NCBI GenBank assembly: GCA_964621605.1
Contig: CAZUMJ010000007.1
Span: 42,065 to 106,064 of the forward strand
Length of the DNA stretch: 64,000 bases
Origin: CAZUMJ01 sp964621605
GTDB taxonomy: Bacteria > Actinomycetota > Acidimicrobiia > Acidimicrobiales > Iamiaceae
Direction: 5' to 3'
Part shown: positions 16,819 through 25,184 of the stretch, one piece after another
Position numbering within the stretch: position 1 is the stretch's first letter
Layout: every line of letters begins with the position of its first letter
Position numbers and translations under genes: made by a program
Notes under the pieces: generated by a model
Told to the model about the DNA's origin: nothing
What the model saw: the letters and a program-made list of their open reading frames with translations, nothing else
Database searches by the model: none

Positions 16819-17703
16819 ATGGGCGTCACGGTGCACCTCGTCGACGGCACCTACGAGCTGTTCCGCTACTTCCACGCGCTGCCGTCGCACGTCACCGACG
16901 CGGGGGTGGACGTCGGCGCGACGCGGGGTGTGGTCGGCACGGTGCTGCAGATCCTCGAAGGTGGGGCGACGCACCTCGGCGTGGCCACCGATCACGTCAT
17001 CGAGTCGTTTCGCAACGAGCTGTACCCGGGCTACAAGACAGGCGAGGGAGTAGAGCCCGCACTGCGCGGGCAGTTCGACTTGCTCGAGGAAGCGCTCGGC
17101 GTCCTGGGTGTGGTGGTGTGGCCGATGGTCGAGCACGAGGCGGACGACGCGCTCGGGAGCGCGGCCCGCATCGCCGCGGCAGACCCGACGGTCGACGAGG
17201 TGTGGATCTGCACGCCCGACAAGGATCTCGGCCAGTGCGTCGGCGGCAAGGTGCACCAACTCGACCGCCGCGCCGAGCGGCGGATCGGTGTCGACGAGGT
17301 GACCGCCAAGTTCGGGGTGCATCCGTCGTCGATCCCTGACTATCTCGCCCTCGTCGGAGACGCCGCCGACGGGTTCCCCGGGCTGCCCGGCTGGGGGGCG
17401 AAGTCGGCCGCCGCCGTCCTCGCCCAGTACGGCCACCTCGAGCACGTCCCTGCGTCAGCTGACGATTGGACGGTGCCTGTGCGCGGCGCGGCGAAGCTCG
17501 CCGCTACCCTTGAGGCCCAACGAGCGGACGCGTACCTGTTCCGCACGATCGCGACGGTGGTCGATGATCTGCCGCTCTTCGATGACGTCGAGTCGCTGCG
17601 GTGGACGGGCCCGACGCCAGGGTTCGCCGAGTTGTGCGCTCGGCTCGACGCGCCACGCCTGGCGGCGCGGGCGGCCCGGTGTGCGGCTGGCCGGGCGAGC
17701 TGA
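16819..17703 (+). CDS. 5'-3' exonuclease / flap endonuclease (FEN-like), stand-alone
   Basis: 294 residues, corresponding to the 5' nuclease domain of DNA polymerase I without the polymerase. N-terminal acidic residues (VDGTYELFR), the arch region (YKTGEGVEP), the metal cluster EHEADDALG and CTPDKDLGQ, and a helix-hairpin-helix (ALVGDAADGFPGLPGWGAKSAA) are all present. It should remove 5' flaps or RNA. The stop is 9 nt before a PrimPol-type polymerase gene, suggesting joint action in gap filling or end joining. Confidence 0.88.
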   Translation: MGVTVHLVDGTYELFRYFHALPSHVTDAGVDVGATRGVVGTVLQILEGGATHLGVATDHVIESFRNELYPGYKTGEGVEPALRGQFDLLEEALGVLGVVVWPMVEHEADDALGSAARIAAADPTVDEVWICTPDKDLGQCVGGKVHQLDRRAERRIGVDEVTAKFGVHPSSIPDYLALVGDAADGFPGLPGWGAKSAAAVLAQYGHLEHVPASADDWTVPVRGAAKLAATLEAQRADAYLFRTIATVVDDLPLFDDVESLRWTGPTPGFAELCARLDAPRLAARAARCAAGRAS

Positions 17704-17712
17704 GCGGCGCGC

Positions 17713-18735
17713 ATGGCTCGGTCTGACGCGGTCGAGATCGAGGTTCCGATCGAGCGAGGAAGCCAACTCGTTCGGTTGAGCAACCCCGACAAGGTGATGT
17801 TCCCCGAAGCGGGGGTCACCAAGCGGGGCCTCGTCGACTACTACCTAGCGGTCGCGGACGGCGCCTTGCGCGGCGTGCTGCACCGTCCCACGGTCCTCAA
17901 GCGCTTCCCCGACGGCGCCGCGTCCGAGCCCTTCTTCCAGAAGCGCGTACCGGCGACCCGTCCCGATTGGCTGCGTACGTTCACCGTCGCGTTCCCGAGC
18001 GGGCGCACGGCGGAGGAGCTGTGTCCGGCAGACGCGGCGCACCTGATCTGGGCCGTGAACCTGGGGTGCCTCGATCTGAACCCGTGGGCGATCCGCCGGT
18101 GGGATCCGCAGCACCCCGACGAGCTGCGCGTCGACCTCGACCCGCAGCCAGGCGTGCCGTTCTCGGACGTTCGTCGCACCGCGCTCGACGTGCGCGACCT
18201 GCTGGACGAGGTGGGGTTGACCGGATGGCCGAAGACCTCGGGGTCGCGAGGCATCCACATCCTCGTGCGCATCCACCCGCGGTGGGGTTTCGACGAGGTG
18301 CGTCGCGCGGCGGTGGCGCTCGCGCGTGAGCTCGCACGGCGCTTTCCCGATCGGGTCACGGCGAACTGGTGGAAGGAAGAGCGCGGGACGCGGGTGTTCG
18401 TTGACTACAACCAGAACGCTCGTGACCGCACGGTGGCCTCCGCCTACTCGGTGCGTCCCTTGCCCGATGCCCGGGTGTCGACACCGCTGCTCTGGGATGA
18501 GGTCGGCGATGTCGACCCGGCAGCGTTCACGGTGGCGACGGTCCCGGCGCGCTTCGCGGCGCTCGGCGACCTTCACCTCGGCATCGACGAGGCCGCCGGC
18601 TCGCTCGACGGGCTGTTGGCCCTCGCCGCACGTGACGACGAGGCCGGCCTGCCCGACGCCCCGTGGCCGCCGAACTTCCCGACGACTGCGACAGAGGAAC
18701 GGCGGGCCCCACCGTCTCGGCGTCGCGCCGACTGA
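17713..18735 (+). CDS. LigD-type primase-polymerase (AEP), stand-alone
   Basis: 340 residues, equal to the polymerase domain of LigD but with no nuclease or ligase domain. It is an archaeo-eukaryotic primase-family polymerase that fills short gaps and prefers ribonucleotides. Metal ligands D141 and D143 are in RVDLDPQPG, the catalytic His is in GSRGIHILVR (about 182), and the third Asp is in RVFVDYNQNARD. The N-terminus LSNPDKVMFPEAGVTK is typical. It follows the FEN-like gene by 9 nt. A matching ATP-dependent ligase lies at 28061. No Ku gene is seen in the window, so the system may serve excision/gap repair (Prim-PolC/LigC style) or NHEJ. Confidence 0.92.
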   Translation: MARSDAVEIEVPIERGSQLVRLSNPDKVMFPEAGVTKRGLVDYYLAVADGALRGVLHRPTVLKRFPDGAASEPFFQKRVPATRPDWLRTFTVAFPSGRTAEELCPADAAHLIWAVNLGCLDLNPWAIRRWDPQHPDELRVDLDPQPGVPFSDVRRTALDVRDLLDEVGLTGWPKTSGSRGIHILVRIHPRWGFDEVRRAAVALARELARRFPDRVTANWWKEERGTRVFVDYNQNARDRTVASAYSVRPLPDARVSTPLLWDEVGDVDPAAFTVATVPARFAALGDLHLGIDEAAGSLDGLLALAARDDEAGLPDAPWPPNFPTTATEERRAPPSRRRAD

Positions 18736-18844
18736 CGCCGGCACGGTTCCGTTGCCGCGCCACGTTCCCGTGGATGCAGCGGTGCGCACCCGACCTGTAC
18801 GTATCGGCGCGCCCCGTCGCCACCGACTGCCGGTCGTGGCGCAC

Positions 18845-18850
18845 TAGGTT
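18845..18850 (+). promoter_or_regulatory. -10 box (TAGGTT) of the His-rich lipoprotein, leaderless type
   Basis: TAGGTT ends 8 nt before ATG 18859, and no ribosome site lies between them. An identical hexamer lies before the cupredoxin gene at 29898. Confidence 0.45.
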
Positions 18851-18858
18851 GCCCGCCG

Positions 18859-19488
18859 ATGCCATCCTCCTCCCGTACCCCAGACTGCCGTTCCCTGCCC
18901 CGAGTCCGTGCCACCCGGCGGCTTGTCGGAGGCGCGGTGTTGGCAGGCGCGATGCTGCTCGCCGGCTGCGGTTCGTCGGGGTCGAAGGCCTCGCCCAGCA
19001 GCGCGTCGGGTGGCACGGCTACCGACACCGCAACCACCGGTGGGTTGTTGGCGCCGCCCGGGCCGCTCGACAACGGCGACACGGTGAACGGGATCAAGTG
19101 CGAGACGAGTGAGCAGCTCGCGTATCACATCCATGCACATCTGGCGGTGTACGTGGATGGGAAGTCGCGGGTGATCCCCGGCGACATCGGCATCTTCGAC
19201 AACTCCTGCATCTACTGGCTGCACACCCACGACATGAGCGGCATCATCCACGTCGAGTCGCCCGACGAGCGGGTGTACACGCTCGGCGACTTCTTCGCCG
19301 TGTGGCGCCAGCCCCTGTCGGCCACGCAGGTCGGGCCCGCCAAGGGCGCGGTCACGGCCTACGTCGACGGCAAGCGCTACACCGGCGACATCACCAAGAT
19401 CCCGCTGAAGGTGCAGGCGGTGATCCAGCTCGACGTGGGCTCCGACAGCCCTGGGCCGCAGGCATTCACCTTCCCCGAAGGTCTCTGA
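18859..19488 (+). CDS. Histidine-rich conserved lipoprotein
   Basis: 209 residues. Residues 1-36 are a basic, then hydrophobic, signal with lipobox LLAGC (Cys about 37), followed by a Ser/Gly/Thr-rich tether. The globular part has striking conserved-looking motifs (YHIHAHLAVYVDG, CIYWLHTHDMSGIIHVESP) rich in His, plus one Cys pair candidate, suggesting a metal-binding extracellular domain. I do not recognise a named family with certainty. It is transcribed alone from a leaderless-type promoter and converges with the MerR gene. Confidence 0.75.
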   Translation: MPSSSRTPDCRSLPRVRATRRLVGGAVLAGAMLLAGCGSSGSKASPSSASGGTATDTATTGGLLAPPGPLDNGDTVNGIKCETSEQLAYHIHAHLAVYVDGKSRVIPGDIGIFDNSCIYWLHTHDMSGIIHVESPDERVYTLGDFFAVWRQPLSATQVGPAKGAVTAYVDGKRYTGDITKIPLKVQAVIQLDVGSDSPGPQAFTFPEGL

Positions 19489-19512
19489 GCCAACCCGGCG
19501 AGCGACGTCCGC

Positions 19513-20286
19513 CTAGCCGGCGGCGACATCGGGATGCCGTCGGAGCACCTCGTTGGCAACGGCCTCGCCCCACACCTCGTCCTCCGTGCGGTGCAACGCG
19601 GCTTGGGCCTCGTTGAGGATGGCCCGTTCGACGTTGTACGCGACGAGACCGGCGACCGCCGACACCATCAGGCGGAGTGATGCCACCACCCGGTCGGTGA
19701 AGTCGTCCGGGTTGCCGCCGAGGTCGCGCACCCGGGCGGTGAACTGGCGCATCCAGACCTCGACGGCGCGGGTGGAGAGCTCGTCGATCGCTGCAAGCGC
19801 CGGGTCGGCGATGCCGAGGAACTCCTCTAGCGGCATGCCGACGCCGAGCAGGGTCAGCACTCGTCGTACTGCGGTGACGTCTGCGTCGCTGTAGCGATAG
19901 GTCCGTCCGACACGATGTGGGCGCAGGAGCTGTGATGCCTCGATGGCGCGCAGCAGTTCGGCGGGGACGCCGCTTCGGTCGGCCACTTCTCGCAGGCGCA
20001 GCGCGGTGGCAGGTGGCGGCTCGAGCCCGGTGGGGCGTGTCGCCGGGGCACCCGACTCGCTCAGGACCGCACTGTGGATCATCTGGAGGGAGTAGCCCCG
20101 GCTCTTCAGGTCACGGATCCACAGGAGCCGTTCGAGGTGGGTGTCGTCGTAGAAGGCGTCGCGGCCCTGATGGCGAGGCGGTGGGAGCAAGCCCTTCGAC
20201 TGGTACGAGCGCAACAGACTGATGCTGATTCCCGCCGCTGCGGCGAGGTCGGCAGGGCGGTAGGTGGCGGAAGGGTCGGTTGCCAT
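19513..20286 (-). CDS. MerR-family regulator with two MerR-like modules
   Basis: 257 residues. The first winged-helix module (about 9-75: YRPADLAAAAGISISLLRSY, GRDAFYDDTHLERLLWIRDL) is followed by a second (about 97-165: LRLREVADRSGVPAELLRAI, GRTYRYSDADVTAVRRVL) and a helical C-terminal domain of about 90 residues. Two HTH modules in one chain are unusual for MerR proteins, which normally dimerise through a coiled coil. It is divergent from the fatty acid synthase operon with 114 bp between starts, so it is the obvious candidate regulator. A TAGACT -10 box (complement of 20294-20299) ends 7 nt before its ATG. The inducer is unknown. Confidence 0.82.
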   Translation of the reverse strand: MATDPSATYRPADLAAAAGISISLLRSYQSKGLLPPPRHQGRDAFYDDTHLERLLWIRDLKSRGYSLQMIHSAVLSESGAPATRPTGLEPPPATALRLREVADRSGVPAELLRAIEASQLLRPHRVGRTYRYSDADVTAVRRVLTLLGVGMPLEEFLGIADPALAAIDELSTRAVEVWMRQFTARVRDLGGNPDDFTDRVVASLRLMVSAVAGLVAYNVERAILNEAQAALHRTEDEVWGEAVANEVLRRHPDVAAG

Positions 20287-20400
20287 ACGAGTCAGTCTAG
20301 CGACGCATCGTATTGTTTGAGGTTTCCATGTAACCGTGTGATGAAGCATGAGTCTGATCGGGGTCGGTAGCTGCCGGCAACGTCGATCCCGGAGGTCTCC
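20287..20400. promoter_or_regulatory. Divergent promoter region, MerR regulator / fab operon
   Basis: A relatively A/T-rich intergenic patch (CATCGTATTGTTTGAGG, GGTTTCCATGTAACC) separates the regulator from fabD. The regulator -10 TAGACT is clear on the minus strand. On the plus strand TTGTTT (20313-20318) is a possible -35, but no good TANNNT follows at the right distance, as expected if an activator of MerR type remodels the site. GGAGG at about 20391-20395 is the ribosome site for the GTG of fabD. Confidence 0.45.
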
Positions 20401-21594
20401 GTGCCCATCACCGTGCTCTTCCCCGGCCAGGGAGCCGCGACGCCCGGGTTCGGTCGCGCCTGGGTCGACCATCCTGCGTGGGCGGTGGTCGACCAGGCCG
20501 AGCAGGTGCTCGGGTGCCCGCTCGCGCCCCTCCTGCTCACCGCCGACGCCGCCGAGCTCGCCACCACGCGCACAAGCCAACTCGCGGTGCTGCTCGGGTC
20601 GCTCGTGGCGTGGGAGGCCGTGCGGCCTGCACTCGGGTACGCCCCGCTTGCCTTCGCCGGCCATTCCCTCGGTCAGGTCACCGCGGTGCTCGCAGCCGAG
20701 GCGCTGACGCACGAGGAAGGGTTCCGTGTAGCGCTCGCCAGGGCGGAGGCGTGCCAGACCTCGGCCGACGTGGCACCAGGGGGGCCAGGTCGCATGGTGG
20801 CGCTGCTCGGTGCGTCCCTCGCGCAGGCCGAGGAGCTCTGCGCCGCGGTGGAGGGCGCCTACGTCGCAAACGACAACGCTCCGGGCCAGGTCGTGGTCGC
20901 TGGAGGGGCGGCCGCGATGGCCGACGCCCAACGGCTCGCCCGGTCCTACGGCATACGCCGGACATCCCTGCTGCCGGTCGGGCACGCCTTCCACACGCCG
21001 TTGCTCGCCGACGCCGCGACCTCGCTGCGCACCGTGCTCGACCGCTGCACCTGGCACCCGCCCGTGGCACAGATCGTGACCAACCACGACGCACGGGCCG
21101 TCGAGAGCGCCGACGGATGGCCAGCCCGCCTGGAGCGTCACCTCGTCGAACCCGTGCGGTGGTGCGCATCGATCCGGCGATGCGTCGACCTCGGCACCGA
21201 CACCTTTGTGGAGGTCGGCCCCGGTGATGTCCTCGGACGGCTCGTCCGTCGCATCGCACCGGACGCGGCGGTGTGCTCGGTGCAGACCCCCGACGACGTG
21301 CGCGCCTTGCCCAACGATGCGCACCACACCGTCCACGCGGAACGGCTCTCCGTCCCCGAGCGCGTCGTCATCGCCCCGGCAGCCGGCACCTTCGAGCCGT
21401 CACCGGTCGAGGAGGCCACCACCGAAGGTGAGCTCGTGCGAGCCGGTCAGGTGATCGGCCACGTGACCGGCGGCAGCACTCGCACGGCAGTGACGAGCCC
21501 GTTCGGTGGCTTCTTCATGGGCCATCTCGCCCGGGCGGGCGAACGTGTCCGCATCGGCCAACCCCTCGCCTGGCTGCGCGTGCTGCACCCGTGA
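20401..21594 (+). CDS. fabD: Malonyl-CoA:ACP transacylase fused to a lysine-less biotinyl/lipoyl-like domain
   Basis: 397 residues. Positions 1-300 are FabD: oxyanion loop LFPGQGA, nucleophile AGHSLG (S89), catalytic HAFHTPL (H198). It moves malonyl from CoA to ACP. Positions about 320-395 form a biotinyl/lipoyl-like beta barrel (VVIAPAAGTFEP, GELVRAGQVIGHV, SPFGGFFMGHLARAGERV). At the hairpin where a modified Lys would sit the sequence is GGSTRTAVTSP, with no Lys. FabD normally ends near 310, so this is a fusion. It opens an eight-gene overlapping operon; its stop overlaps fabH by 4 nt. The tail could dock ACP or the carboxyltransferase encoded in the same operon. Confidence 0.9.
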   Translation: MPITVLFPGQGAATPGFGRAWVDHPAWAVVDQAEQVLGCPLAPLLLTADAAELATTRTSQLAVLLGSLVAWEAVRPALGYAPLAFAGHSLGQVTAVLAAEALTHEEGFRVALARAEACQTSADVAPGGPGRMVALLGASLAQAEELCAAVEGAYVANDNAPGQVVVAGGAAAMADAQRLARSYGIRRTSLLPVGHAFHTPLLADAATSLRTVLDRCTWHPPVAQIVTNHDARAVESADGWPARLERHLVEPVRWCASIRRCVDLGTDTFVEVGPGDVLGRLVRRIAPDAAVCSVQTPDDVRALPNDAHHTVHAERLSVPERVVIAPAAGTFEPSPVEEATTEGELVRAGQVIGHVTGGSTRTAVTSPFGGFFMGHLARAGERVRIGQPLAWLRVLHP

Positions 21595-22748
21595 GCATCC
21601 GTACCGATGCCGAGTCGCGCGGGCCGATCCGAGCACACCCACGCGCGCCTGAGCGTGGAGCGGGCCGGACGTCTCGAGCCGTCACCGTCACGGGAACGGG
21701 GCATGCGCTGCCCACCGCCGTGCTCACGAACCATGACCTCGAGGCGTTCCTTGCCACGAGCGACCAGTGGATCAGCCGGCGCACCGGCATCCGGCAGCGC
21801 TACATCGCGGGGCCTGAGGAGACCACCACAAGCCTCGCCATCGACGCTGGCCGTCGGGCCCTCGGGGCCGCAAACCTCGACGGGAGCCAGATCGACCTGG
21901 TGGTAGTTGCGACGTGTACGAGCGACACACCGCTGCCGTCGACCGCTTCGCACGTGGCGGCCGCGCTGCATTGCCGGGGCGGCAGCTTTGACGTCGACGC
22001 GGCGTGCGCCGGCTTCGCATATGGCCTCGCTGTCGCGGCCGGTTCCATCGAGATCGGTCTGGCGCGCCGCGTGCTGCTCATCGGCGCCGACACGATGAGC
22101 AGCGTCGTCGACGGGAGCGATCGCGGCACCGCGGTGTTGTTCGGCGACGGTGCCGCCGCGCTCGTCTTGGAGGCAGCCCCTGCCGGACGCGCACCTGCCA
22201 CCGGCACGCGACGACAGGGCGAGCAGCTCGTCGGAGTTCGCACGCCTGGCAATGAACCTGTCGCTCGGTCGGCGTGCGGCGAGCAGGCGGGACTGGTCGC
22301 CGTCGACCTCGCCGGAGTCCCGGAAGGCATCGGGCTTCTGGCGGTTGGCCGGCGCGGGCCGGGCAGCTCGGCCGGCGATCCTCACTCCGGCCCCTACCTG
22401 CACATGGACGGACGAGAGTTGTTCCGGCGGGCGGTCAGCGAAGTTGTTGCTTCGATCCGGCGGACGCTGCTCGCCGCGCGCTGCACACCTGAGGACGTTC
22501 GTTGGTTCGTGCCGCATCAGGCGAACGTGCGTCTCACCGAGGCGATCGCGGCGCGGGCGGGTCTGGCCCCTGGCTCGCTGCTCGGGGGGGCGGAGCGGTT
22601 CGGCAACACCTCGGCCGCCTCCATCCCGCTTTCCTTGGCCGTCGCGGCTGAGGCACGAACGTTGCGTGATGGCGATCTGCTGCTCGTGAGCGGCTTCGGT
22701 GCGGGCTTCAGCACCGCGACCGTGCTCTGGCGTTGGGAGGGCTCGTGA
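21591..22748 (+). CDS. fabH: 3-oxoacyl-ACP synthase III (KAS III)
   Basis: 385 residues, with about 30 more at the N-terminus than standard FabH. It condenses an acyl-CoA primer with malonyl-ACP to start chain synthesis. Catalytic Cys is in FDVDAACAGFAYGL (C139), His in WFVPHQANVR and Asn in FGNTSAASIP. A mid-protein insert (about 205-255, GEQLVGVRTPGNEPVARS) lies where FabH primer specificity can vary. GTG 21591 overlaps the fabD stop and the fabG start overlaps its own stop, so the genes are translationally coupled. Primer choice (acetyl, branched or other) is not deducible. Confidence 0.93.
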   Translation: MSIRTDAESRGPIRAHPRAPERGAGRTSRAVTVTGTGHALPTAVLTNHDLEAFLATSDQWISRRTGIRQRYIAGPEETTTSLAIDAGRRALGAANLDGSQIDLVVVATCTSDTPLPSTASHVAAALHCRGGSFDVDAACAGFAYGLAVAAGSIEIGLARRVLLIGADTMSSVVDGSDRGTAVLFGDGAAALVLEAAPAGRAPATGTRRQGEQLVGVRTPGNEPVARSACGEQAGLVAVDLAGVPEGIGLLAVGRRGPGSSAGDPHSGPYLHMDGRELFRRAVSEVVASIRRTLLAARCTPEDVRWFVPHQANVRLTEAIAARAGLAPGSLLGGAERFGNTSAASIPLSLAVAAEARTLRDGDLLLVSGFGAGFSTATVLWRWEGS

Positions 22749-23536
22749 CCACGGTGGCCGCGGCGGTGGGGCGAGGCCCGGCGCAGCGGTGCCTGCCCGG
22801 CCGAGTGGCAGTGGTGACGGGTGGTTCGGGTGGTATCGGCGCCGCGACCGCGTGCGCGCTCGCACGCCAGAGTCGTCGGGTCGCGGTCGGCTATCACCGG
22901 TCGCTGGAAGCAGCCGAAGCCGTGTGCGCATCGATCTCCTCGACCGGCGGTACCGCCACTCCCGTGTACCTCCCCGCAGCCGACGCCTCGGCGATCGACG
23001 AAGCGTTCTCGTCCATCGAGCAGCGCTGGGGGCCCGTCGAGATCGTGGTCTGCGCGGCGGGCATCACCCGTGATCGCCTCGCGATACAACTGCGCGACAG
23101 CGACTGGGACGACGTCGTGCAGACGAACCTCACCGGGCCGTTCCTTGTCGCGCGCCGCGCCCTGCGCTCGATGGTGCGGCAGCGGTGGGGGCGCATCGTG
23201 TTCGTCTCATCGGTCGTCGCATCGACCGGTTCCGGTGGGCAGGCGAACTACGCCGCGGCGAAGGCGGGACTCGTCGGGCTGTCGCGTTCGCTTGCCCGAG
23301 AGGTCGCGACGCGGGCGGTGACGGTGAACGTCGTGGAGCCGGGCCCGATCGCCACGGCGATGACCGACGCCCTGTCCGACTCCCGTCGTGCCGAGTTGGC
23401 GGCACGCACTGCGCTCGGTCGCTTCGGCGAGCCGAGCGAGGCGGCAGCTGCGATCGCCTTCCTGTGTGCGGACGACGCGTCGTATGTGACCGGCACCGTC
23501 CTGCCCGTCGACGGCGGTCTCGGCATGGGGCGGTGA
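22745..23536 (+). CDS. fabG: 3-oxoacyl-ACP reductase (SDR)
   Basis: 263 residues. It reduces the 3-keto group with NADPH. The cofactor motif TGGSGGIG is at about 25-32, NAG-like CAAGITRD follows, and the catalytic Ser, YAAAK and Asn are in SSVVASTGSGGQANYAAAKAGL. The end VTGTVLPVDGGLGMG is typical of FabG. GTG 22745 overlaps the fabH stop (GTGA) and is chosen over the upstream in-frame ATG at 22733 for that reason. A 125-bp gap, the only sizable one in the operon, follows before the ACP gene. Confidence 0.93.
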   Translation: MTTVAAAVGRGPAQRCLPGRVAVVTGGSGGIGAATACALARQSRRVAVGYHRSLEAAEAVCASISSTGGTATPVYLPAADASAIDEAFSSIEQRWGPVEIVVCAAGITRDRLAIQLRDSDWDDVVQTNLTGPFLVARRALRSMVRQRWGRIVFVSSVVASTGSGGQANYAAAKAGLVGLSRSLAREVATRAVTVNVVEPGPIATAMTDALSDSRRAELAARTALGRFGEPSEAAAAIAFLCADDASYVTGTVLPVDGGLGMGR

Positions 23537-23661
23537 GCCGAAACCGATCGCGGGGTTCCGCGAGCCCGCCCCGGCCCGAGGCCGAGCAGCTGGCCCTCTT
23601 CCTCTCGTCACCCACCTCTTCACCACCTGCCCTCGTGGCACATCTGACAAGGAGCACCCCA

Positions 23662-23910
23662 GTGGAACGATCCGAAGCCCTCGCCTCTCTCCGTGCCGCG
23701 GCCGTACGCGTGCTCGGCGTGGACGCCGACCAAGTCGTCGAGAGCGCTGGATTCGAGGACGACCTCGACGCCGACAGCCTCGATCTGACCGAACTGGTCA
23801 TGGTCCTGGAAGACGACCTGGCGATCGACATCGGCGACCGCGAGCTGGCAGACATCCGCACGGTGGCAGACGCCGTCGACCTCCTCCTCGACGCCGCGGC
23901 GGCCGCGTGA
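23662..23910 (+). CDS. acpP: Acyl carrier protein
   Basis: 82 residues, acidic and helical. The phosphopantetheine site is Ser in DADSLDLTELV (S39), the correct position for ACP. AAGGAG (23649-23654) lies 7 nt before GTG 23662. Its gene is the only one in the operon with its own strong ribosome site and an upstream gap, which may allow the higher ACP level the pathway needs. Its stop overlaps the fabF start (GTGA). It carries the growing chain for all fab enzymes encoded around it. Confidence 0.92.
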   Translation: MERSEALASLRAAAVRVLGVDADQVVESAGFEDDLDADSLDLTELVMVLEDDLAIDIGDRELADIRTVADAVDLLLDAAAAA

Positions 23911-25184
23911 TCGCCGGGCCGTCCGCTCAGGTGCCCGCGCCCTGTGCCGCTCGGCGGCGAGTTGTCGTGACCGGGCGAGGGGTGCGGACACCGGCCGGCT
24001 CCACGGTCGATGACCTCTGGGCATCCCTGGTGGCGGGCCGTGCCACCGCCGCGATGGTGCACGCGTTCGATGCCTCGGAGCACAAGGTCGGGATCGCGTG
24101 CGAGGTGTCGGCGTTCGACACCGACGCGCTCGTGGGTCCCAAGGAGGCGCGGCGCCTCGACCGCGTCACGCTCCTTGCACTTGCCGCGGCGACCGATGCG
24201 CTTGCCGAGTCGGAGTCCGCCGCGCCGCTCGGCGCCTCGCCAGAGCGTGTCGGGGTGGTCGCCGGGTCAGGCATCGGCGGTATCCGCACCCTCGAGGACC
24301 AGGTCGCGCTGGTCGGTGCGCGGGGCCCCGACCGGGTGAGCCCGTTCCTCGTCCCGATGATGATGCCGAACGCGCCCGCCGCCGCGATCGGCATCACGTT
24401 CGGGTTCACCGGGCCGAACCTGGCCGTGGCAACCGCCTGCGCCACCGGCGCGCACGCGATCGGCGAGGGCGCGCGGCTCATCCGTGACGGCACCGTCGAT
24501 GTGGTCGTGTGCGGGGGAGCCGAGGCGTGCGTGAGCCCGGTCGCGCTTGCCGCGTTCGCTCGCATGGGCGCGCTCAGCCGCAACCCGGATCCGGCGGCGG
24601 CCTCACGTCCGTTCGACGTGGCGCGTGACGGGTTCGTGCTCGGCGAGGGCGCCGGGTTCGTGGTGTTGGAGGACCTGGCCCGTGCCGCGGCGCGTGGCGC
24701 GCGGCCACTCGGTGAGGTGCTCGGCTACGCCGCCGGTTGCGACGCCCACCACATCACCGCACCGCGCCCCGACGGTGCAGGCGCGACCGCGTGCATACGC
24801 GCCGCGCTCCGCGATGCCGATCTGACACCCGACGCGATCGGTCACGTCAACGCGCACGGCACGTCCACTCCCTACAACGATGCGTCGGAGGCAGCGGCGC
24901 TTGCCGCGGTGTTCGGGCCGGGCAAGGTGCCGGTGACCGCACCGAAGGGGGTGACCGGTCACCTCATCGGCGCGGCAGGAGCGGTCGAGGCGATCATCAC
25001 GCTGCGGACCGCCGCGGAGGGGATCGTGCCCCCAACGGCGAACTTCACCGCGACGGACCTGCCGGTCGATGTCGTCGCGGGGTCACCGCGCGTGATCACC
25101 CACCGACCGGCCCTGTCGACCTCGTTCGCCTTCGGCGGACACAACGCCGCGCTGATCCTCGGGCCGCTGCCCGCGGCGGCATGA
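23907..25184 (+). CDS. fabF: 3-oxoacyl-ACP synthase II (KAS II)
   Basis: 425 residues. The elongating condensing enzyme. The catalytic triad is complete: Cys in VATACATGAHAIG (C178), His in NAHGTSTPYND and His in KGVTGHLIGAAG. GTG 23907 overlaps the ACP stop by 4 nt, and the end overlaps the carboxyltransferase start (ATGA). A short Pro/Ala-rich leader of about 15 residues precedes the usual RRVVVTGRG. As the only KAS I/II in the operon it should run the whole elongation. Confidence 0.95.
   Translation: MIAGPSAQVPAPCAARRRVVVTGRGVRTPAGSTVDDLWASLVAGRATAAMVHAFDASEHKVGIACEVSAFDTDALVGPKEARRLDRVTLLALAAATDALAESESAAPLGASPERVGVVAGSGIGGIRTLEDQVALVGARGPDRVSPFLVPMMMPNAPAAAIGITFGFTGPNLAVATACATGAHAIGEGARLIRDGTVDVVVCGGAEACVSPVALAAFARMGALSRNPDPAAASRPFDVARDGFVLGEGAGFVVLEDLARAAARGARPLGEVLGYAAGCDAHHITAPRPDGAGATACIRAALRDADLTPDAIGHVNAHGTSTPYNDASEAAALAAVFGPGKVPVTAPKGVTGHLIGAAGAVEAIITLRTAAEGIVPPTANFTATDLPVDVVAGSPRVITHRPALSTSFAFGGHNAALILGPLPAAA

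Noticed and set aside
21361..21594. Calling the FabD tail a biotin carboxyl carrier domain
   Set aside because: No Lys is present at or near the hairpin, so biotinylation is not supported.
23185..23661. N-terminal extension of the ACP through the upstream open frame
   Set aside because: A strong AAGGAG and GTG at 23662 give a standard ACP length; the upstream part overlaps fabG in another frame.
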